From assembly GCA_964344685.1 (NCBI GenBank), contig CAYFOK010000014.1, positions 1 through 64,000 on the forward strand: 64,000 bases of DNA, written 5' to 3'. The stretch's first letter is position 1; every line of letters starts with the position of its first letter. Below are positions 17,524-26,713 of this stretch, one piece after another. This stretch comes from Scalindua sp964344685 (GTDB lineage: Bacteria > Planctomycetota > Brocadiia > Brocadiales > Scalinduaceae). A program made the position numbers and the translations under genes. The notes below the pieces were generated by a model. The model was not told the DNA's origin. It saw nothing but the letters and a program-made list of their open reading frames with translations, and ran no database searches.

Positions 17524-19146
17524 ATGTTTAATCCAATTAATCTGGAAATATTCAAGAACCTGTTTTCTACGATATGTGAAGAAATGGGTGTGGTGTTGTG
17601 CAGATCTTCTTTCTCCACGAATATTAAGGAGCGAAAGGATTTTTCATGTGCATTGTTTGACTGTAGTGGTGAATTGGTTGCCCAGGCAGAACACCTTCCA
17701 GTTCACCTTGCATCAATGTCCATGTCGGTAGAAGAGGCAATAAAATCAGTAGAAATGTACGATGGCGACGCTGTGCTATTAAATGATCCATTCCAGGGAG
17801 GTACACATCTTCCGGATATCACGGTAGTGACTCCTTTCTTTTATAATGGGAGTAAGAAGCCTGTTTTTTACGTAGCTAACAGGGCTCATCATTCAGACGT
17901 TGGAGGAATGTCTCCGGGTTCCATGTGTAATGCTTCAGAAATATTTCAGGAGGGGATACGGATTCCACCAGTTAAGATAGCACGGGGTAATAATCTAAAC
18001 AGGGAAATTATGAGTATTATCATCTCTAATGTCAGGACTCCAGAAGAGCGTGAGTGGGATATAATCGCACAGATTTCAGCTAATAATATCGGTAAAAAGA
18101 GATTAAGTGAATTATGTGAAAAATATGGGAAAAGAGAGGTTGTAAAATATTCGTCAGAACTGCAAGATTATTCTTCCAGAATAATGAAAACTTTAATCAA
18201 AAAAATACCTGATGGCAAGTACTCATTTAGTGATTATCTTGATGATGACGGTATCGTGGAGAGACCTGTAAAAATTATGGTATGTGTAATCATAAAGGGA
18301 AGCACGGTATGTGTTGATTTTACAGGTAGCAGCAGGCAGGTAGATGGTTGTGTGAATGCTGTCTATGCAGTTACCGTATCATGCGTTTTTTATGTGTTCC
18401 GAAGCCTGGTTGATAACGATATTCCATCAAATTCCGGATGTATGAGATCAATTTCTATAACTGCTCCAGAAGGCTCCGTAGTAAATGCTAAAGTACCTAG
18501 TGCTGTATCCGGCGGGAATGTTGAGACTTCTCAACGGATTGTAGATGTGGTCTTTGGGGCACTGTCAAAAGCTATTCCTGGTATGATTCCGGCGGCAAGT
18601 AGCGGGACGATGAATAATATTGCAATTGGAGGATATGATAAATTAAAGGAGAGGCATTTTACTTATTACGAAACCATTGCAGGTGGGATGGGTGCAAGAC
18701 CGAATACACATGGTATTAATGCCATTCACACCCATATGACAAATACTCTGAATACTCCTGTTGAGGCACTGGAACATAACTATCCATTCAGGATCAGCCA
18801 ATATAAGATACGTCCTCGGTCAGGTGGAATCGGAAGGCATAATGGAGGTCATGGTGTAATAAGAAATTATGAATTCTTTCAGGCCGCTACAGTCAGTATA
18901 CTTTCTGATAGAAGAAAATATGCACCTTATGGTTTAAGGGGTGGTAAAAAAGGACAATTAGGACAAAATACGTTGATATCTGAAGGCAGGAGCCTTAAAC
19001 TGCCATCTAAAACAACTATTAATGTGAAAAAAGGAGATATTATAAGTATACATACTCCTGGCGGAGGTGGATACGGCAAGCTATATAAGTCAAAAATGAT
19101 CAAGGATTGCGTACCTGGCAATCAGGTCGGACAGAAAGTGGGTTAA
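17524..19146 (+). CDS. Hydantoinase B/oxoprolinase family protein
   Basis: 540 residues matching the HyuB family (N-methylhydantoinase beta subunit, C-terminal half of 5-oxoprolinase, acetone carboxylase-like). Diagnostic stretches: SSFSTNIKERKDFSCALFD, AQAEHLPVHLASM, NDPFQGGTHLPDI, HHSDVGGMSPGSM, GGMGARP and C-terminal HTPGGGGYG. HyuB normally works with an ATP-binding HyuA partner, and none is next to it. The substrate cannot be told. The radical SAM gene begins 3 bp after its stop, so the two are probably co-transcribed. Confidence 0.88.
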   Translation: MFNPINLEIFKNLFSTICEEMGVVLCRSSFSTNIKERKDFSCALFDCSGELVAQAEHLPVHLASMSMSVEEAIKSVEMYDGDAVLLNDPFQGGTHLPDITVVTPFFYNGSKKPVFYVANRAHHSDVGGMSPGSMCNASEIFQEGIRIPPVKIARGNNLNREIMSIIISNVRTPEEREWDIIAQISANNIGKKRLSELCEKYGKREVVKYSSELQDYSSRIMKTLIKKIPDGKYSFSDYLDDDGIVERPVKIMVCVIIKGSTVCVDFTGSSRQVDGCVNAVYAVTVSCVFYVFRSLVDNDIPSNSGCMRSISITAPEGSVVNAKVPSAVSGGNVETSQRIVDVVFGALSKAIPGMIPAASSGTMNNIAIGGYDKLKERHFTYYETIAGGMGARPNTHGINAIHTHMTNTLNTPVEALEHNYPFRISQYKIRPRSGGIGRHNGGHGVIRNYEFFQAATVSILSDRRKYAPYGLRGGKKGQLGQNTLISEGRSLKLPSKTTINVKKGDIISIHTPGGGGYGKLYKSKMIKDCVPGNQVGQKVG

Positions 19147-19149
19147 GGA

Positions 19150-20199
19150 TTGAGTACTTTACAGCCAAAAAAGATATTCATAGAAAAAGATGTTGTTAAT
19201 TCTTCAATTACCCGGCAGATAATAAATAAGCTGTCGGATATTACTATTGAATATATTGATGATTATAGAAATATCAGGGTTGAGGCAGACTCGGTTGATG
19301 CAGTCTTTAAGCAGAGTAAGGAGTTCCTGGCAATAGCTGCTAAAAAGGGTGGTTTAGTTAAGCAATTCAGATGCAGGGATGGCATAATCGGGAATACGGA
19401 ATACTTTATTAGTCACGGTAATAATTGCATTTTTGATTGTGAGTATTGTTTTCTTCAGTGCTATTTCGATAATGCGGTACCCACAGTGTTTGTAAATCAT
19501 GATGAGATACTGAGTGAAATTGAAAATGTTTTGCTTGGCAAAAGTGATAAGAAGATAGTATTCCATGCCGGTGAATTGTGTGATGCCCTGGCATTTGATG
19601 ATCTTACCGGCTTCTCCAGTAAAGTCATTCCTCTGTTTTCAAAGCATCCTCATTCAATACTTGAACTCAGGACAAAGACAACTACTATTGAGAATGTATT
19701 AAATACAGAAACGGCAAGTAACGTTGTGGTCTCATGGACTTTCAGTCCACAATTAATTATTGACAACCATGAGCACAATACACCCTCATTAGAGGAAAGA
19801 ATTTGTGCAGCAGATAAAGTGCAAAAAGCAGGTTACAATGTTGGAATATGTCTGGATCCTATAATAATATGTAACGACTGGTATGATCTTTACAAAGCAA
19901 TGCTTGAAACAATTTTTGCAAGATTAGATATCGGCAGGCTAAAGTTCATTAGTCTTGGCGGTTTTAGATATCTACCTTCATTATCGAAAGTAATAAGAGA
20001 GAGAAATCCGAACACAAATATCCTGCTGAGTGAATTTGTGCCATGTGTAGATGGAAAACACCGTTACTTCAGACCAATCAGGGTTGAAGCGTATAAGGAG
20101 ATAGGGAAGGTTATAAGAGATTTATCAAAAAATATTAGCATTTCACTCTGTATGGAAACACCTGAGGTCTGGAATTCTGTGAAGAATATTTTGAAATAA
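19150..20199 (+). CDS. Radical SAM protein, spore photoproduct lyase family
   Basis: 349 residues. The radical SAM cluster motif C-x3-C-x2-C is seen in NNCIFDCEYCFLQCYF near residue 94, in the context typical of the SPL family, which repairs UV-induced thymine lesions in spore formers. Other family landmarks: FRCRDGIIGNTEYFISHG, VSWTFSP and LGGFRYLP. Outside spore formers, the function of this family is unsettled. The start is a TTG with AAGGA almost touching it, so initiation may depend on coupling to hyuB (stop 3 bp upstream). A RecB-like nuclease follows on the same strand. Confidence 0.85.
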   Translation: MSTLQPKKIFIEKDVVNSSITRQIINKLSDITIEYIDDYRNIRVEADSVDAVFKQSKEFLAIAAKKGGLVKQFRCRDGIIGNTEYFISHGNNCIFDCEYCFLQCYFDNAVPTVFVNHDEILSEIENVLLGKSDKKIVFHAGELCDALAFDDLTGFSSKVIPLFSKHPHSILELRTKTTTIENVLNTETASNVVVSWTFSPQLIIDNHEHNTPSLEERICAADKVQKAGYNVGICLDPIIICNDWYDLYKAMLETIFARLDIGRLKFISLGGFRYLPSLSKVIRERNPNTNILLSEFVPCVDGKHRYFRPIRVEAYKEIGKVIRDLSKNISISLCMETPEVWNSVKNILK

Positions 20200-20223
20200 A
20201 GTAAAAAATAATTTTACTGTAAT

Positions 20224-20294
20224 CCTCTCGAAAGAGAGAAATGCGCCCTTGCTTTCGCAAGGAGTCCAAAGTTGGAATCCTCACGAAAGTGAGG
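20224..20294 (+). repeat. Three-hairpin element with GAAA loops
   Basis: Three adjacent short hairpins: CTCTC-GAAA-GAGAG (20225-20238), CCTTGC-TTTC-GCAAGG (20247-20262, which has a GAAA loop on the other strand) and CCTCAC-GAAA-GTGAGG (20279-20294). The first and third are related copies (ATCCTCnCGAAAGnGAG) that differ by a paired T-A to A-T swap, a compensatory change that supports a real structure. The right arm of the last hairpin, GTGAGG, is also the only Shine-Dalgarno-like sequence before the nuclease start at 20305. Confidence 0.65.
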
Positions 20295-20304
20295 TTACAA
20301 TACA

Positions 20305-21063
20305 ATGTCTAAATTTTATACTCCTAAACGTAGTAGAAATATTTTTGACCCAAAGGATGATAAGCCTTTTAAGCTTAGTCGTTCAAAGATTGATCTTTTC
20401 TTGGAATGTCCACGATGTTTCTATCTCGACCGCAGACTCGGGGTTGGGCGCGTACCTGGTTTCCCTTTTAATCTGAACAGCGCCGTTGATACCTTGTTGA
20501 AAAAAGAGTTTGACTATTATCGGACTAATAACCAAAATCATCCTCTTTTAGAGAAATATGGTGTTGATGCCCGTCCGGCAGCTCATAGAGACCTGGATAA
20601 ATGGCGGCACAACTTTACCGGTATACAATATTTATATAAGCCTGTAAACCTTCTCATTTTTGGCGCTATTGATGATCTATGGATAAATTCTAAATGTGAA
20701 TATATAGTTGTTGATTATAAGTCAACTTCAAAGAATGAAAAAATTACTCATGTAAATCATGGCTGGCAGATTGGCTACAGAAGGCAGATGGAGGTCTATC
20801 AGTGGTTATTGCGGATGAATGGGTACTCAGTCTCCAGTACTGGATATTATGTTTACTGTAATGGTCAGACCGATAGAGAGATGTTTAAAGAAAGACTGGA
20901 ATTTGATATTACTCTGATCCCTTATACAGGGGATGATTCCTGGATAGAAGAAACTATTAATAAGATTCACGACTGCCTGATAAATAGTAAGATTCCTGAT
21001 GCAGAAGAAGACTGCGATTTCTGTGCATACAGAACTGCGGTAGAAGATGTCATGAAAACTTAA
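20305..21063 (+). CDS. PD-(D/E)XK (RecB/Cas4-like) nuclease family protein
   Basis: 252 residues. After an N-terminal SRSKIDLFLECPRCFYLDRRLG, the catalytic core is visible as GAIDDLW (Asp) and EYIVVDYKSTSK (the D-x-K of PD-(D/E)XK), then a QMEVYQWLLRMNG helix with the QxxxY motif. Two Cys pairs, CPRC near residue 36 and CDFC near residue 244, could hold an Fe-S cluster or zinc as in Cas4/AddB-type nucleases, although the 2+2 spacing differs from their 1+3. Likely a DNA-repair exonuclease. No CRISPR array or cas1/cas2 is nearby. It lies behind the three-hairpin element. Confidence 0.82.
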   Translation: MSKFYTPKRSRNIFDPKDDKPFKLSRSKIDLFLECPRCFYLDRRLGVGRVPGFPFNLNSAVDTLLKKEFDYYRTNNQNHPLLEKYGVDARPAAHRDLDKWRHNFTGIQYLYKPVNLLIFGAIDDLWINSKCEYIVVDYKSTSKNEKITHVNHGWQIGYRRQMEVYQWLLRMNGYSVSSTGYYVYCNGQTDREMFKERLEFDITLIPYTGDDSWIEETINKIHDCLINSKIPDAEEDCDFCAYRTAVEDVMKT

Positions 21064-21167
21064 CGGGCATAAAGAACGTATGGGGTTACATCATCGCTAC
21101 AAAGCCATTTAGACACCAGGTTTTTCTTTGCGTTTTTGTGTCTTAGTAGTGAAAAAAAGTAAACGTT

Positions 21168-21380
21168 ATGTTATCTGATAAAGAGTATCTGCTAAAGCTT
21201 GCAAAAGCGCGTATGCCGTTTGGCAAATATAAAGATATGTTGCTGATCGAATTGCCTGAATGGTATATAGTGTGGTCTGTGAACAATGGTTTACCGGAAG
21301 GAGAACTCGGTGATATGCTCAAATGCATTTACGAAATTAAGCTTAATGGGTTGGAGTATTTGATTAAACCGCTGTGTTAA
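21168..21380 (+). CDS. DUF3820 family small protein
   Basis: 70 residues with the DUF3820 signature: MPFGKYKDMLLIELPEWYIVW followed by GLPEGELGDMLKCIYEIKLNGLE. No motif gives a function; relatives are often found beside exonuclease-like domains, which fits the nuclease gene 104 bp upstream. Complete and probably real, given the strong family pattern. Confidence 0.8.
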   Translation: MLSDKEYLLKLAKARMPFGKYKDMLLIELPEWYIVWSVNNGLPEGELGDMLKCIYEIKLNGLEYLIKPLC

Positions 21381-21423
21381 CTCAGAGGATAATTTCATTT
21401 ATTACTAAATTATTAATTACTAA

Positions 21424-22308
21424 TTAAGGTGTTCCGTTTATCTGTTTTTCATTTTCCACCAGGATCCTTTGCAATCTAACCGGATCGTCGGTAATGAAAT
21501 AGTCGATGCCGCGTTTGCTGAATCTGCGAATGAATTCCAGTTGTTCATCGTCCGTTAGCCAGACTCCAAGCCATTTCGAATCCTGCGAAAACAGCGTCCA
21601 GGCACCGATAGCTAATTTACGCTGCTTAACTTTTTCGATCGTGTCATCGTCGATCATATTAACGCTCATGTTGGTCAATGTTGATCCGATTAGCTTACCT
21701 ACCAGACTTGATTCCATAAGCCAATGACGAAAACGGCTATTATTTATTGTTTGTGGTGAATAGGTAAATCCAGATTCAATACCTCGATAATGCCATTCTA
21801 ACCAGAGGAGAGGAAAAAAGTTGAAAGAGGTTACTAATACATGTTCTTTCATGTTCATTCGCTTGATCAGACTGGCCACGGCGGTTCCGGTATGACGCTG
21901 GCTAAAATTAAGTCCATAGGCTTTAATTTCAATGTCAATAAGGAGCTTGCCGCGAGTTTCTTCCAGAACATCTTCCAGTAGAACTATACGTTCAGGTTTG
22001 CCGTAGTCGATTGTTTTATCGCCGACGTTGATTTTCGACTTGATTTCAAGTTTTTTTATTTCGTCCCACGTCATTTTGGAAATTTCACCGACATGACCCG
22101 TTAATCGTTCTGTTTTTTCGTCGTGAAAGACAACGATTTTTTGATCTTTTGTCAGGAAAACGTCCAACTCGACACCATCAAGGTTTAATTCAACAGCCTT
22201 CTTGAATCCTGACATAGTGTTTTCTTGGTGCTCTTCTGGAACGCCACGATGGCCGAAAGACAATGGTCGTGTGTAACTGGCAAACAATTTTGATGTCTGT
22301 ATAGTCAT
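21424..22308 (-). CDS. Glycerophosphodiester phosphodiesterase
   Basis: 294-residue GDPD-family TIM barrel, hydrolysing glycerophosphodiesters to glycerol 3-phosphate and an alcohol. The catalytic start motif is GHRGVPEEHQENTMSGFKKA (His-Arg plus ENT), with VELDVFLTKDQKIVVFHDE and LTGHVGEIS next, then LLIDIEIKAYG and C-terminal YFITDDPVRL. No signal peptide, so probably cytoplasmic. It stands alone, convergent with the DUF3820 gene. Confidence 0.92.
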   Translation of the reverse strand: MTIQTSKLFASYTRPLSFGHRGVPEEHQENTMSGFKKAVELNLDGVELDVFLTKDQKIVVFHDEKTERLTGHVGEISKMTWDEIKKLEIKSKINVGDKTIDYGKPERIVLLEDVLEETRGKLLIDIEIKAYGLNFSQRHTGTAVASLIKRMNMKEHVLVTSFNFFPLLWLEWHYRGIESGFTYSPQTINNSRFRHWLMESSLVGKLIGSTLTNMSVNMIDDDTIEKVKQRKLAIGAWTLFSQDSKWLGVWLTDDEQLEFIRRFSKRGIDYFITDDPVRLQRILVENEKQINGTP

Positions 22309-22568
22309 AAAAGAATGATTGTTAATTGATTAGTTGAAATATGGTAAGGGTAGACAAATAATTAACTAAACACAAGTTTTTTTTAAAATAGGTTAAGATT
22401 TAAATATAATGGAGGTTAGGAGATCAGGTCTTTACAGTTGGCTCCAGTTATTCTGCACTTATACTGCATAAAATGATAGACTTAGTGGCTGGAGTACTAA
22501 CATAAGCGGTTGAATTAAACTTTGTAAATATCTTTCCATGCAGGTTGTTTATAAATAAAATAAGATAT

Positions 22569-23165
22569 TTATTGATCATCAGGAAGGTTGAATAGTGCAA
22601 TCAAGGTTTTGTCTGGATCACCCTTAAATGCAATTGCATTAACCTCAAGATTTCCTGTCTGACTATATATTTTAGAAAACCCGGACCTTTGAAGTGCGTT
22701 AATCAGTGATTTCTCTGTAAATCCCGTTTTATGAGCAAAGAAGTCTTGCCCACTTCGCTCAATCTCAATACCATAACCGTACAAAACATCTAGAACCGTA
22801 ATAGGACCAGCTTGTGATTTGTACAGAACATCATCAACATCCAGACTTCGTTCAATTGTTACACGCATAACTTCGTTGATGTCCGGTACACGAATGTGTG
22901 CAAACCCGCCATCCTTTAGAACGTGGATGAAACCAGCAAGAATCAGTGACACTTCATGCCGATAATAGTGCTCCAGGTTGTGAGAGCAATATACCGCATC
23001 AAATTGAGTTGGATCAAGGGTTGTTAATTTGCGCGCATCACATACAATATCCGGCATGCCTTTGGAATCAATGTCGAGTAATATATGATTGAAATTGGTA
23101 TACTGAGACGGTAGCTGAATCTCTTTACTATTACCTCCAACATTTAAAACCTTTTTAGTTTTCAC
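22569..23165 (-). CDS. Class I SAM-dependent methyltransferase
   Basis: 198 residues with a methyltransferase-11-like core: VLNVGGNSKEIQLP at the start (a degenerate SAM loop), DIVCDARKL, FDAVYCSHNLEHYYRHEV and a VLKDGGFAHIRVPDI strand. The substrate is unknown. The start is a GTG without an obvious Shine-Dalgarno. About 260 bp separate it from the phosphodiesterase gene; a CTCCAG...CTGGAG inverted repeat lies in that gap near 22444-22496. Confidence 0.75.
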   Translation of the reverse strand: MKTKKVLNVGGNSKEIQLPSQYTNFNHILLDIDSKGMPDIVCDARKLTTLDPTQFDAVYCSHNLEHYYRHEVSLILAGFIHVLKDGGFAHIRVPDINEVMRVTIERSLDVDDVLYKSQAGPITVLDVLYGYGIEIERSGQDFFAHKTGFTEKSLINALQRSGFSKIYSQTGNLEVNAIAFKGDPDKTLIALFNLPDDQ

Positions 23166-23255
23166 TCTTGCTCTTGTCGTTAACGTTTTCCATTAAAAGT
23201 ACTAACATAGTTAATACAAAGCCTTAAACAAAATATTTTACATTTGTATAAGGTA

Positions 23256-24221
23256 TTATATTTGATAATCTATTTCATATTTTTCTACTTTATCTTTATG
23301 TTTGAATATAAGATAGGGTGAATCAACGGTTACTGTAGTATATGGCGGAACTGATCGTGTCAGCCAGACATTTCCACCAATGATAGAGCCTTTTTGAATT
23401 GTCGTATTTCCACCGAGAATTGTTGATCCGGCGTAGATGGTAACATCGTCCTCAATGGTAGGATGCCTTTTTTTATTCTCCTTCCTGATCTTTTCAACAT
23501 CAGTCAGGCTGAAGGCTCCTAACGTTACATGTTGATAAAACTTTACATTCTTACCAATAACAGCCGTACTACCAATTACGACTCCAGTGCCATGATCGAT
23601 AAAAAAGCCCGGACCTATCGTTGCTCCCGGATTAATGTCAATACCTGTTTTTTCATGAATGTACTCACTCATCATCCGGGGTATATATGGGACTCCCTGT
23701 AGTTCCAGAAAGTTGGCCAGACGATGAACTGAAATTGCTCTTACGGATGGATAGCTTAATACAACTTCAAAATAGCTTGCTGCAGCAGGATCTCCTCTAT
23801 ATGCAGCATTGATGTCATCATTTACAATTTCTCTTATCTCTGGGATTTTTTCGAGCAAGAGATAAGCAATCTCGACTGAACAGTCCCAACACTCTCCTTC
23901 GGTACGTGTGCAATTAAGCCCCTCCTTACATTCATGCATTAAGCTCTTTTGTATTAAATCAGATAAACACTCCAGAGCATTCGAGCATTGTGCAAGAAGA
24001 TATGCGTCAAGATGTTCTTTATTACCGGTTGCTTCTTCATAAAAGCCAGGAAACATGATTGTCAGCAGCAGTTTTACGAGCTTCTGCACTTCCAGCTTTG
24101 ACGGGAGATTTGGCCCTTCCAGATGGTTTATTCCACCATGTTTCTCATATGAAATTCCAAGCGCTTTAGTGATATGGCTTAAACGAGCTGCATTTTTATC
24201 ACTATTTATGGAGTTGTCCAT
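23256..24221 (-). CDS. cysE: Serine O-acetyltransferase
   Basis: Makes O-acetylserine from serine and acetyl-CoA, the first step of cysteine synthesis. About 321 residues, with a long N-terminal helical region and a C-terminal left-handed beta helix: GATIGPGFFIDHGTGVVIGSTAVIG in segments, HVTLGAF and PTIEDDVTIYAGSTILG. It resembles the longer EpsC-like serine acetyltransferases. The ATG at 24221 has AAGGA five nt upstream, inside the end of cysK; a TTG at 24236 is the alternative. With cysK directly upstream the two can form the cysteine synthase pair. Confidence 0.93.
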   Translation of the reverse strand: MDNSINSDKNAARLSHITKALGISYEKHGGINHLEGPNLPSKLEVQKLVKLLLTIMFPGFYEEATGNKEHLDAYLLAQCSNALECLSDLIQKSLMHECKEGLNCTRTEGECWDCSVEIAYLLLEKIPEIREIVNDDINAAYRGDPAAASYFEVVLSYPSVRAISVHRLANFLELQGVPYIPRMMSEYIHEKTGIDINPGATIGPGFFIDHGTGVVIGSTAVIGKNVKFYQHVTLGAFSLTDVEKIRKENKKRHPTIEDDVTIYAGSTILGGNTTIQKGSIIGGNVWLTRSVPPYTTVTVDSPYLIFKHKDKVEKYEIDYQI

Positions 24222-24222
24222 T

Positions 24223-25155
24223 TTAATCCTTTTCAACAGATTTAAATAAGTCAGTAGAGATATAACGCTCTCCTGTATCAGGTAAAACTACAAGAACATT
24301 TTTGTCGGGCCCCACATCTCTGGCAACTTGTAGTGCTACATGCATGTTTGCACCAGAAGAGATACCGCAGAAGATGCCTTCCTCCTTTGCAAGACGTATT
24401 GCCATGCTGAATGCTTCTTCACTGTTAACCTGACGGACTTCATCAACTACCTCTTGATTATAAATACCAGGCACAAATCCTGCACCAATACCCTGGATTT
24501 TATGTGGGCCCGGTTGCCCTCCGGACAGAATTGGGGATTCGGCAGGCTCTACAACTATATTTTTTATGTTGCTGAATTCTTTCTTCAACACCTCACCTGC
24601 ACCGGATATTGTACCGCCTGTCCCAACACCGACAACAAAGCAATGAAGTTCTTTACCCTTAAAATCCTCTACAATTTCAGGACCAGTAGTTTCTCTGTGG
24701 ATTTGAGGATTGGCAGGATTGTCAAATTGTTGTGGCTGGAAATAACCCTTTTCATCTACCAGCTCTTTTGCTTTTTCAACAGCGCCCTTCATCCCTTTTG
24801 GGCCCTCTGTCAGAACAATTTCTGCTCCAAAATATCTGAGAAGAGCCCGTCTCTCAAGGCTCATGGTTTCTGGCATAGTAAATACAGTTTTATATCCTTT
24901 GACAGTAGCAACCATTGCCAGGGCAATTCCAGTATTCCCTGAAGTAGGCTCTACTATTGTATCTCCTGGTTTCAGCATGCCTTTTTTTTCCGCATCTTCT
25001 ATCATTGCCATACCAATACGGTCTTTGACACTGCCTGCAGGGTTGAACATTTCCAGTTTTCCATAAAGGTTTGCACACTTCTCGTCAGGTATATTGTTAA
25101 TTCGTACAACTGGTGTCCTTCCGATAGTTGCAAGTATATCATCATAAATAGGCAT
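24223..25155 (-). CDS. cysK: Cysteine synthase A
   Basis: PLP enzyme joining sulfide to O-acetylserine. 310 residues: TIGRTPVVRINNI at the start, the PLP-lysine motif NPAGSVKDRIGMAMI near residue 38, PTSGNTGIALAMVA, the GTGGTISGAG phosphate loop and C-terminal LPDTGERYIST. Length is normal. Order on the minus strand is bfr, cysK, cysE, with 54 bp after bfr. Confidence 0.97.
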   Translation of the reverse strand: MPIYDDILATIGRTPVVRINNIPDEKCANLYGKLEMFNPAGSVKDRIGMAMIEDAEKKGMLKPGDTIVEPTSGNTGIALAMVATVKGYKTVFTMPETMSLERRALLRYFGAEIVLTEGPKGMKGAVEKAKELVDEKGYFQPQQFDNPANPQIHRETTGPEIVEDFKGKELHCFVVGVGTGGTISGAGEVLKKEFSNIKNIVVEPAESPILSGGQPGPHKIQGIGAGFVPGIYNQEVVDEVRQVNSEEAFSMAIRLAKEEGIFCGISSGANMHVALQVARDVGPDKNVLVVLPDTGERYISTDLFKSVEKD

Positions 25156-25209
25156 TTTTTTCTCCCGAGTAAATTTATTAAATTAGAATTTTTACATAAT
25201 CCTATATAT

Positions 25210-25719
25210 TTAAGGATTTGTGAGGTTTTCTCCTGTTGGAGTTGACAGAGTTTTATTTCTCTCAATAGATTGCAAGGCAAGGTACTGCTCGCCAAATTTA
25301 TCTAAATTCTGCAACTCTACATCAAATTGTCCAAAGTGGCGTTCCTCATCCATGACAAGCTCCTCAAAAAGTTTTCTGGAAACAGAATCAGCGTTAGATC
25401 CACACTCAATCGCCAGTTCATTATATAGCTTAGTACTATTCTCTTCCATCGATTTTGCTTCTGCCAGCATATCTTTTACATTATGGATTTTTTCTGTGCT
25501 GGTTGACGGTTTCATTTCCACATCGCCCTTCAGAAATAGAATTCTTTCCGCAAGTCGTTCAATATGTATCATCTCTTCTATAGCTGTCTTTTTGAAAAGA
25601 TTAGCCAGCAGATCAAATCCCTGATCATTACAATGAAAATGAAAATACATATACTGATGAACTCCACTTAATTCCTCAGCTAAGGCTTGATTTAATGGTT
25701 TTATACTCTTTTCATACAT
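25210..25719 (-). CDS. bfr: Bacterioferritin
   Basis: Iron-storage ferritin. 169 residues with the di-iron ligands in order: E in LAEELSGVHQY, EEMIH, a central Glu in MEENSTKLYNELA, and DEERHF. The Met of EEMIHIERL aligns with the haem-ligand Met52 of E. coli bacterioferritin, so it can probably bind haem between subunits. The C-terminal 15 residues (LSTPTGENLTNP) are an extra tail. It precedes cysK-cysE; shared transcription would link iron storage to cysteine supply for Fe-S clusters, which is inference. Confidence 0.92.
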   Translation of the reverse strand: MYEKSIKPLNQALAEELSGVHQYMYFHFHCNDQGFDLLANLFKKTAIEEMIHIERLAERILFLKGDVEMKPSTSTEKIHNVKDMLAEAKSMEENSTKLYNELAIECGSNADSVSRKLFEELVMDEERHFGQFDVELQNLDKFGEQYLALQSIERNKTLSTPTGENLTNP

Positions 25720-25997
25720 GGGATTCTCCTATGTAGAATTAATAATTTCACTGATGACATTTGTCAAAAATGTGTAAATTAAAGTAAATATATATTTTAT
25801 TCTTTATTTATTTCCTATCAACTTATTTATTTTAATAAAAACAAAATCAGATGTATTTCTATCATTTATTAAACGTTTGACATACTGTGCTTTACACTGT
25901 TATATATTGAAAATTAATGACATAAATTTAGATCTAAGAGTCTCTAGACACAGAGTTTATTAATGTTGTTCTTTTTATAATATATCTGAAAGAATTT

Positions 25998-26540
25998 ATG
26001 AAAAACGACATAAAAGAGATATTAATCTCTGAAGACGAAATCAAAAATAGGGTTGCTGTGCTCGCACAAAATCTAGTAGTAGACTATAAAAACAAGAAAC
26101 TAACTATTATTGGAGTATTGAATGGAAGCCTGATTTTCCTTTCAGACTTAATTCGGCATATATCATTTCCTGTCAAAATTGATACTATCAGAGCCAGCAC
26201 TTATTCAGGAGCGTCTACTGTACCAGACTCAAAGTCAAAAATTATTGATGAAATTAATTCATACATTAAAGATGAACATGTTCTCATTGTGGACGATATA
26301 TTGGATACAGGAAAGACCATTTTTGAAATTATACAAATGGTTTCAAGGCTAAGCCCCTTATCAATAAAGGTGTGTGTTCTCCTTAACAAACCGTGTAGGA
26401 GGGAGAAAGAAATAGTTCCAAATTATTGCGGATTTGAGATAGAGGATAAATATGTGGTTGGATACGGTCTTGATTTTGACAACAGGTATAGAAATCTCCC
26501 CTATATTGCTGTTTTAAGAGATGACATAATGACGACATAA
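25998..26540 (+). CDS. hpt: Hypoxanthine phosphoribosyltransferase
   Basis: Purine salvage: converts hypoxanthine or guanine plus PRPP to IMP or GMP. 180 residues; the PRPP loop is VLIVDDILDTGKTI near residue 94, with LTIIGVLNGSLIFLSDL upstream and a C-terminal FEIEDKYVVGYGLDFDNRYRN in parts that matches the family's end. Single gene. Confidence 0.95.
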   Translation: MKNDIKEILISEDEIKNRVAVLAQNLVVDYKNKKLTIIGVLNGSLIFLSDLIRHISFPVKIDTIRASTYSGASTVPDSKSKIIDEINSYIKDEHVLIVDDILDTGKTIFEIIQMVSRLSPLSIKVCVLLNKPCRREKEIVPNYCGFEIEDKYVVGYGLDFDNRYRNLPYIAVLRDDIMTT

Positions 26541-26713
26541 AGCACCATTTACCACAAAAAGTTATAGCAATTCTAATATACTTTATCTACAATCCTGATT
26601 TATGTAAATAGATTATTAATATGTGATGGAAATTCTGATTGTTATCAGCGGTAATATTGGTATTGACATGCTGAAGAAATAAATAAATTAATTAATTAAT
26701 AAAAGGGGTTTCT

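Noticed and set aside
20224..20304. tRNA gene before the nuclease
   Set aside because: The hairpins resemble tRNA arms, but there is no T-loop GTTCRA sequence, anticodon arm or acceptor pairing.
20305..21063. Cas4 of a CRISPR system
   Set aside because: No repeat array or cas1/cas2 in the window, and the Cys pairs are spaced 2+2 rather than 1+3.
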